This document shows, in pieces, positions 1-7,940 of a stretch of 50,907 bases of DNA. The DNA comes from Synergistaceae bacterium (lineage in GTDB: Bacteria > Synergistota > Synergistia > Synergistales > Synergistaceae): assembly GCA_031289775.1 (NCBI GenBank), contig JAITOY010000023.1:1-50907 (forward strand), given 5' to 3'. The notes beneath the pieces were generated by a model. That model was not told the origin of the DNA. It was given only the letters and a program-made list of their open reading frames with translations, and made no database searches. Positions within the stretch are counted from its first letter, which is position 1. Each line of letters starts with the position of its first letter. Made by a program: the position numbers and the translations under genes.

Positions 1-39
1 AGGCATTACGATTTGCACGCCAATGGAGGTGTTGGATTG

Positions 40-240
40 ATGAAAACCCCAAACACGATAGAGGACGAACTAGACGAGATACGTGTAGAACTTTATGAAC
101 AAACCAAGGATATGACATGTGATGAGCGTGTGGCGTACTTTAAATCTCTTGCTGCTCCGATTCTAAAAGAGTACGGTTTGCATACGCTCAACGAGATAAG
201 AGCGGAGGAACAGGCTAAAAAGGAAGCTGTATTGTCGTAA
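40..240 (+). CDS. Small antitoxin-like protein (66 aa)
   Basis: Small charged protein with a central segment (E-L-Y-E-Q-T-K-D-M-T then D-E-R-V-A-Y) of a kind I associate with short stand-alone or antitoxin-like bacterial ORFs; that family link is from memory and weak. The ATG at 40 is chosen because GGAGG at 25-29 sits 10 nt upstream; an in-frame TTG at 13 would place the ribosome site inside the gene. It is predicted to be largely helical with no membrane segment. No toxin gene follows: the next reading frame is a scrap. It lies in a degraded region beside a tRNA gene, so it may be an orphan. Function not assigned. Confidence 0.6.
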   Translation: MKTPNTIEDELDEIRVELYEQTKDMTCDERVAYFKSLAAPILKEYGLHTLNEIRAEEQAKKEAVLS

Positions 241-245
241 AAATT

Positions 246-422
246 GTGAGTATATGGGCGCCCAACCGAAATTCTACTCACAACACATACGGCGGCTATA
301 TTTGGGATAGTTCTCAGGCCAGTGGATTTGCGCTAAATATGGCTATGACTGGATTTAAAGGCATAAGAGGTGTAAGGTTGAGTCGTGAATATAGAGATTG
401 GAGCTTCAGCTCCACCAGCTAA
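246..422 (+). pseudogene. Short unassigned reading frame, probable C-terminal gene scrap
   Basis: From a GTG at 246 the frame runs 58 codons to a TAA at 420-422. It reads V-S-I-W-A-P-N-R and later G-Y-I-W-D-S-S-Q and V-R-L-S-R-E-Y. The aromatic, Ser/Thr/Asn-rich character with a terminal Arg-rich strand resembles the C-terminal end of larger extracytoplasmic beta-rich domains, but I cannot name a family. No Shine-Dalgarno sequence precedes the GTG and the frame is open only back to a TAA at 216. It is most simply read as the tail of a lost gene, closed by the terminator at 429-460. A real short peptide cannot be excluded. Confidence 0.3.
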
Positions 423-428
423 TACCAA

Positions 429-460
429 CGGTTTACGGGATTTTCCGTAAACCGTTTTTT
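429..460 (+). terminator. Rho-independent terminator
   Basis: A perfect 10-bp stem (429-438 with 445-454) closes a 6-nt loop and is followed by six T residues (455-460). The hairpin and its flank (A-A-T-A-C-C-A-A upstream) closely resemble the terminator after tRNA-Gly at 50261-50297, with a compensatory base-pair change in the stem. Confidence 0.85.
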
Positions 461-543
461 AATTTCCAGACTCCATTCTATATCCTGCAGGCCGGGCTTA
501 AAAACATCTTATTCTAATTCTAATGCGCGCTTGACTTAGAGAA

Positions 544-807
544 GTGATTGGGGCGCGGAATGAAGACAGGGGGCTGGAAGCCCTACGTGAGCTAAAGAGT
601 GAAGGAATTGAAGCGGGATATTTAAATATCGATTTGAAAGATCAAAAAACCATCTTGTCGGCGGCCGATACCATTAAATCACAGCACGCAGATCTTGCAA
701 TGCTCATCAAGCTGATCGCCGCCATTATACTCGACGGGAAGAATCATAACGGCGAAGTTATCAATGAAAACGGCGCCATCGCTGATTACAATTATGGATT
801 GTACTGA
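544..807 (+). pseudogene. Short-chain dehydrogenase/reductase fragment
   Basis: The first 55 or so residues match the beta2-alpha3-beta3 part of a classical SDR: I-G-A-R-N-E-D-R-G, then L-R-E-L-K-S-E-G-I-E-A, then a D-L-K-D-Q strand turn and D-L-A-M-L-I. The Rossmann TGxxxGxG motif that should precede it is absent, and upstream DNA reaches stops within a few codons. The N-N-A-G motif and the catalytic Tyr-x3-Lys that should follow are also absent; after residue 55 the frame reads unrelated sequence (K-N-H-N-G-E-V, D-Y-N-Y-G-L-Y). The gene is therefore truncated on both sides and cannot encode a working dehydrogenase. The GTG at 544 has no clear ribosome site. Confidence 0.6.
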
Positions 808-965
808 CGCATCGCATCGCGGCAGCGCCTATACCCGTTCACCTGACACTTCTCGGCTCGGGCGTTATCCCGCTTGAGGGGCTGCTTTTAGCACAGGTTG
901 ACGAGGGCGAATATACGCTTTCAGCTCTCCATTCAAATTTCGGGGGGAATTACAAGTACCAATGA
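786..965 (+). pseudogene. Cyclase-family (kynurenine formamidase-like) C-terminal fragment
   Basis: A frame open from 786 to a TGA at 963-965 reads A-P-I-P-V-H-L-T-L-L-G-S-G-V-I-P-L-E-G-L and then E-Y-T-L-S-A-L-H. This resembles the final strands of the cyclase/kynurenine formamidase-like family, where 'PVH..LLG.GI..IE.L..L' is followed by '.F.ALPLK..G'. The metal-binding H-x-G-T-H core of that family is missing and there is no start codon or ribosome site. It overlaps the end of the preceding SDR fragment in another frame, as expected for deletion junctions. Judged from remembered family patterns only. Confidence 0.5.
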
Positions 966-1014
966 CGGACGGAACGGAAATATCTAACTTAGGACATCTT
1001 AAGTTTTAAAAAAT

Positions 1015-1091
1015 TGGTGGGCCCACCAGGAATCGAACCTGGAACCTTCCGGTTATGAGCCGGTGGCTCTAACCAATTGAGCTATGGGCCC
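1015..1091 (-). tRNA. tRNA with CAU anticodon (tRNA-Met or tRNA-Ile2)
   Basis: Read on the minus strand it folds as a 77-nt cloverleaf including an encoded CCA (1015-1017). The acceptor stem is GGGCCCA with TGGGCCC, discriminator A. The D arm contains T-A-G-C-T-C-A-A, the anticodon loop is C-T-C-A-T-A-A, and the T loop is T-T-C-G-A-T-T. CAU may read AUG (elongator Met) or, after lysidine modification, AUA (Ile2). The acceptor stem is not the mismatched initiator type, so it is not fMet. The gene lies 23 nt after the ferredoxin stop and may be co-transcribed with it. Confidence 0.93.
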
Positions 1092-1114
1092 GGAACGAGC
1101 TATTTTACTATAAA

Positions 1115-1303
1115 TTACCAGTTTATGCAACCTATCGGACAGCAATCCACAGCTTCTTTTACCAGTTTCTGGATCTCGTCGGCACGCGCAGCGTCCACGA
1201 TTCTGCCCTTACCTGCTTCATCATCGAGGTTGAAAACTTCCGGGCATACCTGAACACAAACTCCGCAGCCGATACATTTTTCAGCATTTATGCTTACCCC
1301 CAA
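1115..1303 (-). CDS. 4Fe-4S ferredoxin (62 aa)
   Basis: Small soluble electron carrier. The N-terminal signature C10-x2-C13-x2-C16-x3-C20-P and the C-terminal C54-C55-P-x3-C59 fit a monocluster 4Fe-4S ferredoxin of the Thermotoga/Desulfovibrio type: three N-terminal Cys and one C-terminal Cys bind the cluster, and the remaining C20 and C59 may form a disulfide. The length is normal for the family. The start is a TTG at 1301-1303, supported by A-G-A-G-G-T-G-A six nt upstream. A good promoter (1331-1359) lies directly upstream, so the gene is probably expressed independently of secDF. Partner enzymes are not visible in the window. Confidence 0.9.
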   Translation of the reverse strand: MGVSINAEKCIGCGVCVQVCPEVFNLDDEAGKGRIVDAARADEIQKLVKEAVDCCPIGCINW

Positions 1304-1330
1304 AGTGAATCACCTCTCTTCAGAAACGTG

Positions 1331-1359
1331 ATTTTAAAACAAAAAGCCGAGGCCGTCAA
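1331..1359 (-). promoter_or_regulatory. Candidate sigma-A promoter for ferredoxin
   Basis: On the minus strand TTGACG (1354-1359) is separated by 17 nt from TAAAAT (1331-1336). Both hexamers match the consensus at five of six positions. Transcription would start near 1324, about 20 nt before the ferredoxin TTG, leaving just enough room for its Shine-Dalgarno sequence. Confidence 0.6.
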
Positions 1360-1454
1360 ATGATACCTGAAATCTTCATGAAATTATCATTGATATGAGA
1401 CATTGCACTCAAACTATTGAATCGCCGTATACGGATCCGCACGTATGGTGGTGT

Positions 1455-1493
1455 GGGAGGAAGGCTTCTCAATTAATGGGAGGCCTCCTACCC
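1455..1493 (-). terminator. Imperfect hairpin after secF
   Basis: Directly after the secF stop the minus strand can pair 1483-1493 with 1455-1465 (11 positions, with a two-base internal mismatch and one G-U), leaving a 17-nt loop. No T tract follows, so it may be a weak or factor-assisted terminator or an RNA 3'-end stabiliser. Confidence 0.3.
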
Positions 1494-1496
1494 GAT

Positions 1497-2384
1497 TTAT
1501 TTTTTCAGCGGTCTGCGGAAACTCCACTCGGCGAGAAGTGCGCTCGCAACGTAGATGGAGCTGTACGTGCCGACTACTATGCCGATCAAAAACGCAAACG
1601 CGAGGTTCGATATGACCTCGCCGCCGAAGAAGAACATCGCCAGCACTGGCAGCAACGTCGTGAGCGATGTGTTTATCGTGCGCGACAGCGTCTGGTTTAT
1701 GGACGTGTTGACGAGGTCGAGTATTCCCTTGGAGCGAATCTGGCCCCAGTTCTCTCGGATGCGATCCAGCACGACTATCGAGTCGTTGAGCGAATAACCT
1801 ATGACCGTCAGTATGGCCGCAATGAATGATGTCGATATCTCACGCCCGGTGAGGCTGTAGATGCCCAGCATAAGCATGGCGTCGTGGGCGAGCGACAGCA
1901 CTGCGACTACGCCGAACCTGAACTGGAAGCGAAACGCCATGTAAATTAGAATGAACGCTATCGCGGCGAGCACGGCGATGAATGCCTGGCGCCGCAACTC
2001 ACCCCCCACGACAGGGCCCACGTCGTCGGTCTTTTGGATTGTGACCGCGCCGTGTTTTTCCTCGAGTGAGGTCATTATCTGTCGCCTGATGTCGTCGCTA
2101 GCCTTCTGGTAGCGTATCATGATATTCTTGTCGTCGTCGAGAGCCTGGATTACCGCCTGTCCCTGTCCGGCCTCATTCATCGTCTCCCTGATGCCGCTGA
2201 TGTTCACCGGCTCGGTGAACTCCAGCTGAAGTGAAACTCCGCCTGTGAAATCAACGCTATAATTCAAGCCCTTCACAGAGAGAAGAACCAGACTCGCGAG
2301 GACAAGAATGGCGCTCGCGCCAATCGCGATCTTTCGAAATTTCATAAAAGGCAAATTCAGTTTCGAAGCGTCAAAGGTAGCCAT
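1497..2384 (-). CDS. secF: Protein translocase subunit SecF
   Basis: Inner-membrane subunit that works with SecD to use the proton or sodium motive force to complete Sec-dependent export. The 295-residue protein has a first membrane span at about 17-39, the SecF signature D-F-T-G-G at 45-49, a periplasmic domain to about 130, and five more hydrophobic spans. The conserved G-Y-S-L-N-D-S-I-V-V-L-D-R motif is at 196-208. Length is normal for a separate SecF. It follows secD by 14 nt, and the ATG at 2384 is the only good start. The order yajC-secD-secF is the common one. Confidence 0.96.
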   Translation of the reverse strand: MATFDASKLNLPFMKFRKIAIGASAILVLASLVLLSVKGLNYSVDFTGGVSLQLEFTEPVNISGIRETMNEAGQGQAVIQALDDDKNIMIRYQKASDDIRRQIMTSLEEKHGAVTIQKTDDVGPVVGGELRRQAFIAVLAAIAFILIYMAFRFQFRFGVVAVLSLAHDAMLMLGIYSLTGREISTSFIAAILTVIGYSLNDSIVVLDRIRENWGQIRSKGILDLVNTSINQTLSRTINTSLTTLLPVLAMFFFGGEVISNLAFAFLIGIVVGTYSSIYVASALLAEWSFRRPLKK

Positions 2385-2398
2385 CTCAGCAAACTCTC

Positions 2399-3781
2399 CT
2401 AAAGCGCAGCATTCTTACGCCTGCACAGCATGATTTGCAAAATCGCCCGTGTCACCACGATGTTGCCGAACATCGAAGCCAGCACGCCGAGGCTCAGCGT
2501 GACGGAAAAACCGCGCACAGGGCCGGAACCGAAATAAAAAAGAACACCTGCCGCGATGAGCGTGGTCACGTTCGAGTCCAATATGACCACCAACGCCTTG
2601 CGGAAGCCGGAGTCGAGCGCCGCCATGATCGTCTTGCCGGAGCGGAACTCCTCCTTCATGCGCTCGTATATCAGGATATTGCCGTCGACCGCCATGCCTA
2701 TCGTGAGTACGATTCCGCCGATGCCCGGAAGCGTCAGTGTTGTCTTCAACGCCACCATGGCGGCCATCAGAACGAGCATGGAAATTATCATGGCCACGTC
2801 GGCCGCTATGCCGAGCATCCCGTAATACACAAGCATGAAGACTATGACAAGGCATCCGCCAATGAGGCCTGACATAAGCCCGGAGCGGATGGAATCCTCG
2901 CCGAGCGTCGGGCCGACCGAGCGATTCTCCAGTATCTCGACGTTCATCGGCAGAGCCCCAGCGCGCAGCATGACCGCGAGCCGCGCAGCCTCGTCGTACG
3001 AGAACGTGCCGGTGATGATGGCGTTCCCGCCGCTTATTCTCGTGCGTACTACCGGTGCTGAAATGACCGACCCGTCGAGGACTATCGCTATCTGTTTTTC
3101 GATGTTCTCCGCCGTCGCGTTCTCGAAGGCGCTTGCGCCTTCGCTGTTGAACTCGAGCGACACGGCAGGTCTGGCTAGTTCGTCCTGCGTGACTCTCGCG
3201 TCCACGAGGTCGCCGCCTGTGACGTAAAGCTGACCAAGCAGATAAATATTTTTATCCTCGTCCCTGCCGAGTATGATCGAGTCGTCGGATTTGGCCCGCT
3301 CTTCCAAGCCCTTTACGTCCTCATTGATCGTCGTGACAAGACGCTGCCATCTCGTGAGCGCCGCGTCATAGTCGGCGTCCGAGGCGTAGTTCTTGCGCTC
3401 GACAGGCGGCGGCATCTTTGGGCCGGCGCCGGCAACCTGCCTGAACTCGAGCATGGCGGTTCTTCCTATGAGCTCGAGCGCCGCTTCGGAATCCTCGATG
3501 CCCGGGAGATCCACCGCTACTCGGTCGCCGCCCTCTCGCTGTATCTGCGGTTCAACTATGCCGTACTGATCTATTCGGTTTCTCAGAACCTCGATGAGCC
3601 TGTCGACACTGTCGTCGTTCACCTGGGCATCGTCGATTGGTCTCGCCTGAAGCACTATGTGGGCGCCTCCCTTCAGATCGAGCCCGAGTTTGATGCGTCC
3701 GTCGATTGGGAAAACAGCCAGTGCCGACAACAAAAGCACGGCGACGATGACGCCCAGCCTGACCTTATCCCTTTTTATCAT
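2399..3781 (-). CDS. secD: Protein translocase subunit SecD
   Basis: Membrane partner of SecF in the Sec translocon accessory complex. The 460-residue protein has an N-terminal span (about 8-25), then the conserved L-G-L-D-L-K-G-G motif (32-39) that opens the P1 periplasmic domain. Five C-terminal spans follow, with G-M-A-V-D-G-N (362-368) carrying the conserved Asp of the cation path, and I-Y-E-R-M-K-E-E. It is shorter than the E. coli protein in the periplasmic part, as is usual in Gram-positive-type and Synergistota SecD. The ATG overlaps the yajC stop by 4 nt (ATGA), implying coupled translation. Confidence 0.96.
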   Translation of the reverse strand: MIKRDKVRLGVIVAVLLLSALAVFPIDGRIKLGLDLKGGAHIVLQARPIDDAQVNDDSVDRLIEVLRNRIDQYGIVEPQIQREGGDRVAVDLPGIEDSEAALELIGRTAMLEFRQVAGAGPKMPPPVERKNYASDADYDAALTRWQRLVTTINEDVKGLEERAKSDDSIILGRDEDKNIYLLGQLYVTGGDLVDARVTQDELARPAVSLEFNSEGASAFENATAENIEKQIAIVLDGSVISAPVVRTRISGGNAIITGTFSYDEAARLAVMLRAGALPMNVEILENRSVGPTLGEDSIRSGLMSGLIGGCLVIVFMLVYYGMLGIAADVAMIISMLVLMAAMVALKTTLTLPGIGGIVLTIGMAVDGNILIYERMKEEFRSGKTIMAALDSGFRKALVVILDSNVTTLIAAGVLFYFGSGPVRGFSVTLSLGVLASMFGNIVVTRAILQIMLCRRKNAAL

Positions 3782-4395
3782 GACGCCGCGCCTCCTGAAT
3801 TTTTCTCGGTATCCTCGGCCACTGCGCTCTCAGACGCCGCTTCTGTATGCGAGCCGGCGACCGGCTCGACCGGCAATCCCTCGGACGTTTCCGCGCTCTC
3901 AGGCGTCGACTCTTCTGCCACGCGGCGCCCAACAAGAGCCTTGTTCTCGCTCACCGTCAGTTCGCCATCGGACGTGCGCGCGGTTTCGCCCCCGTCAATG
4001 CGCCTTCTTTTTTTCTTCGGCCTGCCGGATTTCTGTTTCGAATCGGACGTTTCGCGGCGCACTGTGATTGAGCTTTTCAGTATTCTTACCCTCACACCAT
4101 CCGAGATCTCAATGATGAACGAGTCGTCCAGCACGTCGCACACCTTGCCGAAAAAACCACCCGCGCTGACGACCGAGTCGCCCCGGCTGATCGATGCGAG
4201 CATCTTATCGTGCTGCTGCTGTTTTTTTTTCTGTGGACGAAACATAAGGAAATAAAAGATAAACAGCAGCGCTCCTATCATTATCAGAAACTGGGTCAAA
4301 TCCCCGCTTCGCTGTGCTCCTTCCGCGCCATCAGCGGCTGCGGCAGGCAAAACGCTGAAAAACCGGGAAAAAAGCCCCGTCGGACTCTGTTGCAA
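3778..4395 (-). CDS. yajC: Preprotein translocase subunit YajC, with a long charged C-terminal tail
   Basis: Small single-span protein of the SecDF-YajC complex. The hallmark is one membrane span (about 34-52) followed at once by F-R-P-Q-K-K-K, then the beta-barrel-like domain with G-D-x-V-V-S-A-G-G-F-F-G-K and the D-G-V-R-V-R-I-L-K segment. The usual protein is near 100 residues; here a tail of roughly 90 residues follows, first basic (R-P-K-K-K-R-R-R), then acidic and Ala/Ser/Glu-rich. I chose the TTG at 4393-4395 (205 aa) because GGGAGGGG precedes it and the product then starts shortly before the membrane span. A GTG at 4479 (233 aa, preceded by GAGGAAG) is possible. Confidence 0.88.
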   Translation of the reverse strand: MQQSPTGLFSRFFSVLPAAAADGAEGAQRSGDLTQFLIMIGALLFIFYFLMFRPQKKKQQQHDKMLASISRGDSVVSAGGFFGKVCDVLDDSFIIEISDGVRVRILKSSITVRRETSDSKQKSGRPKKKRRRIDGGETARTSDGELTVSENKALVGRRVAEESTPESAETSEGLPVEPVAGSHTEAASESAVAEDTEKNSGGAAS

Positions 4396-4542
4396 AAAAA
4401 TCCCCTCCCGCCGGACATCAAGTCCATTTTTGAAAAAAGTTTTCGACAGATGATCCACAAACGAGGCATATTTTAACACGACTTCCTCGATAATTTACAC
4501 GCCCATCCGATAAATCAAGAAAGATTTATTCTTTAAGAGTCT

Positions 4543-4579
4543 CAAAAAAACGGCGATGATTGTTTCAGGAAGACCGCCG
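4543..4579 (-). terminator. Rho-independent terminator after ridA
   Basis: On the minus strand 4573-4579 pairs with 4551-4557 (seven pairs, one G-U) and is followed by eight T residues (opposite the A run at 4543-4550). It ends the transcript carrying eno and ridA and separates it from yajC-secD-secF. A weak promoter-like pair lies beyond it (TTGATT, 15 nt, TAAATT ending near 4492 on the minus strand), which could start the yajC transcript. Confidence 0.75.
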
Positions 4580-4630
4580 AGCCCCCGCCTTCTGAAAAGA
4601 TGAGCAGGGGCCCAACTGAGGTTCATATTA

Positions 4631-5008
4631 TCACTTATGCGCTATTACCTCAATCTCCACGAGGCCGCCTAAAGGAAGCGCCGATACCGCCACGCAAGAG
4701 CGCGCAGGAGGCTCGTCCTTGAAAAATTTTCCGTAAACCTCGTTGAAGGCTTTGAATTCTCCCATGTCCGTCAGGAATACGAGCGCCTTCACTACGTCCA
4801 ATATAGAAAGCCCCTGTGACTCCAGTAAGGCTTCTACGTTCCGAAGCGCCTGCTCCGCCTGCGAGGCCACGTTCGCTCCAGCGAGCGTCCCGTTCGAAGG
4901 GTCAATGCCGAGCTGTCCCGAGCAGTGGAGGAAGTCACCGGCCCAAACGGCCTGGCTGTACGGGCCGATCGCGCCGGGCGCGTTTTTTGTGGATACGATT
5001 TTTTTCAT
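4631..5008 (-). CDS. ridA: RidA family reactive-intermediate deaminase
   Basis: Member of the RidA/YjgF/UK114 family, which hydrolyses reactive enamine/imine intermediates made by PLP enzymes such as threonine dehydratase. Visible family features are the opening K-x-x-x-x-x-x-A-P-x-A-I-G-P-Y-S-Q-A, the G-Q-L-G-I-D-P segment, and the C-terminal P-P-A-R-S-C-V-A-V-S-A-L-P with the substrate-carboxylate Arg, ending V-E-I-E-V-I-A. From the ATG at 5006-5008 it has 125 residues, the normal length. A longer frame to 5068 would overlap the eno 3' end and is rejected. The ribosome site is weak, so translation may be coupled to eno, whose stop lies 25 nt upstream. Confidence 0.92.
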   Translation of the reverse strand: MKKIVSTKNAPGAIGPYSQAVWAGDFLHCSGQLGIDPSNGTLAGANVASQAEQALRNVEALLESQGLSILDVVKALVFLTDMGEFKAFNEVYGKFFKDEPPARSCVAVSALPLGGLVEIEVIAHK

Positions 5009-5033
5009 TGGAATATATGCGCGAGCCTGTTTA

Positions 5034-6329
<1,296 letters not shown>

Positions 6330-6362
6330 TCAGTAGCTTACCTCATTATATCGCTTATCGCT

Positions 6363-6635
6363 TTACCACGGTTTTTCGTCCTCGTTCAGCCGGGTTTCGC
6401 CCTCAATCGAGACGGACGGGCCGCCGCGCTTCATCTCGCGTTCGTCAGCCGTGAGCACCGAGACAGAGACTACCCTCCTCGGGAAGGCCACCTCTATCGC
6501 GTCTCCGGTCTTCACCTCGGCGGCCGGCTTGACCTTCCTGCCATTCAGTCGGACGGCGCCGGCGTCCGTCATCTCCCTCGCAACCTCGCGGCGCTTGATC
6601 AACCGTGACAGTTTGAGAAATTTATCGATTCGCAT
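6363..6635 (-). CDS. rqcP: S4-domain RNA-binding protein, RqcP/YabO-like
   Basis: Ninety-residue protein made almost wholly of one S4 domain: M-R-I-D-K-F-L-K-L-S-R-L-I-K-R-R-E-V-A at the N-terminus, then G-A-V-R-L-N-G-R-K-V-K-P and G-D-x-I-E-V. This is the size and pattern of B. subtilis YabO/RqcP, which binds 23S rRNA and tRNA on obstructed 50S subunits and assists RqcH in Ala-tail synthesis during ribosome quality control. The related Hsp15 of Proteobacteria is longer with a basic tail. RqcP function is inferred from size and similarity; rqcH is not in the window. It lies 8 nt after rpoD and is likely co-transcribed with it. Confidence 0.85.
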   Translation of the reverse strand: MRIDKFLKLSRLIKRREVAREMTDAGAVRLNGRKVKPAAEVKTGDAIEVAFPRRVVSVSVLTADEREMKRGGPSVSIEGETRLNEDEKPW

Positions 6636-6643
6636 AACGGGCG

Positions 6644-7801
6644 TCAGTCGAGAAAATCCTTCAGCCTTCTGCTGCGGCTTGGATGGCGGAGCTTGCGGAG
6701 GGCCTTGGCCTCAATTTGTCTAATGCGCTCTCTCGTAACCCCGAAGCGCTTACCGACGTCCTCGAGCGTGTGCGCGTGGCCGTCCTCAAGGCCAAAGCGC
6801 AACCGTAGCACCTCTCGCTCTCGCTCGCTCAGATCCGCGAGCATCTCCTCGAGCTGCTCGCGGAGGATCATGCTCGCTGCGACCTCCTCCGGGTTCGGCA
6901 TATCCTTGTCCTCTAGGAAGTCTCCGAGCTGGCTGTCCTCCTCCTCGCCGATCGGGGTCTCAAGCGAGACTGGCTCCTGCGCTATACGCTGTATTTCCTC
7001 GACCCTGTCCGACGAAATCTCCATCTCGGCCGCGATCTCGTCCGCCGTCGGCTCGCGGCCGAGGCGCTGAACGAGCTGCCGCGATATTCGAATCAGTTTG
7101 TTTATCGTCTCGACCATGTGAACCGGAATCCTGATGGTTCTCGCCTGATCGGCGATGGCGCGCGTTATTGCCTGCCGTATCCACCATGTCGCGTATGTGC
7201 TGAACTTGAAGCCCTTCTGGTAGTCGAACTTCTCTACCGCCCGAATCAGCCCCAGGTTGCCCTCCTGAATGAGGTCGAGGAAGAGCATTCCGCGCCCGAT
7301 ATACTTCTTGGCGATGCTGACGACGAGTCGAAGGTTCGCGTCGACCAAATGTGCCTTAGACACAGGATCCCCAGCCTCGACACCCTTCGCCAGTTCGACC
7401 TCCTCGTCAGCGGTGAGGAGCGATATCTTGCCTATCTCCCTGAGATACATCCTCACCGGATCCGACAGCGGCAGTTCCTCGAGCGCGCCGCTGTCGTCGG
7501 GGCTGCTGACTAAGGGAAGAACGTCCTCCTCGACCTCGTCCTTCACCTTGGGCTCGTCGACGACATCGATGCCCAGCTCCATTATGTTGAGGTATATGTT
7601 GTCAAGAATTTCCGCCGACAGTATCTCCTTCGGCAGTCTCTTCTCAATATCCTCGTAGGTGACGAAACCCTTCTCCCTGCCCGTGTGGAGAAGATCCCTT
7701 ATGCTGTCGATGTAATCCATCATCTCCTCGACGGGCATCTCGGCGACCGACGCCGCTGGTTCCTGAGCGGTTATGTCAGCCTTTTCTTTTTCTTCCTCCA
7801 T
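6644..7801 (-). CDS. rpoD: RNA polymerase primary sigma factor RpoD (SigA)
   Basis: Housekeeping sigma-70. After a variable acidic N-terminal part (region 1.1) come region 1.2 ([11 protein letters not shown]), region 2 with the core-binding and -10-recognition segment ([18 protein letters not shown] then [13 protein letters not shown]), region 3, and region 4 ending [16 protein letters not shown]. The ATG at 7799-7801 is chosen (385 aa) because GGGAGGATGTT immediately precedes it; the frame is open to 7873 but that extension is not sigma-like. dnaG lies upstream, the classic primase-sigma pair, here without rpsU. Confidence 0.97.
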   Translation of the reverse strand: MEEEKEKADITAQEPAASVAEMPVEEMMDYIDSIRDLLHTGREKGFVTYEDIEKRLPKEILSAEILDNIYLNIMELGIDVVDEPKVKDEVEEDVLPLVSSPDDSGALEELPLSDPVRMYLREIGKISLLTADEEVELAKGVEAGDPVSKAHLVDANLRLVVSIAKKYIGRGMLFLDLIQEGNLGLIRAVEKFDYQKGFKFSTYATWWIRQAITRAIADQARTIRIPVHMVETINKLIRISRQLVQRLGREPTADEIAAEMEISSDRVEEIQRIAQEPVSLETPIGEEEDSQLGDFLEDKDMPNPEEVAASMILREQLEEMLADLSEREREVLRLRFGLEDGHAHTLEDVGKRFGVTRERIRQIEAKALRKLRHPSRSRRLKDFLD

Positions 7802-7862
7802 AACATCCTCCCTCCCCAGGGAATATAAAGCTGATTTGTTGTCAGAGGCCTGAAGAGTGACG

Positions 7863-7892
7863 ATTAAAACCAAGCAGCCTCCGTGTTCGCAA
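7863..7892 (-). promoter_or_regulatory. Candidate promoter between dnaG and rpoD
   Basis: In the 139-nt gap before rpoD the minus strand shows TTGCGA (7887-7892), an 18-nt spacer and TTTAAT (7863-7868), which could give rpoD its own transcript. The -10 matches at five of six positions and the -35 at four. Weak evidence by eye only. Confidence 0.35.
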
Positions 7893-7940
7893 ACTGAAAA
7901 ATTTCGTCTGAGCGATTCAATCAGCGCTTCTCCAAATTGC

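Noticed and set aside
986-1005. Eight-pair hairpin near the tRNA 3' end
   Set aside because: AT-rich, with no T tract after it in either direction, so it cannot be called a terminator.
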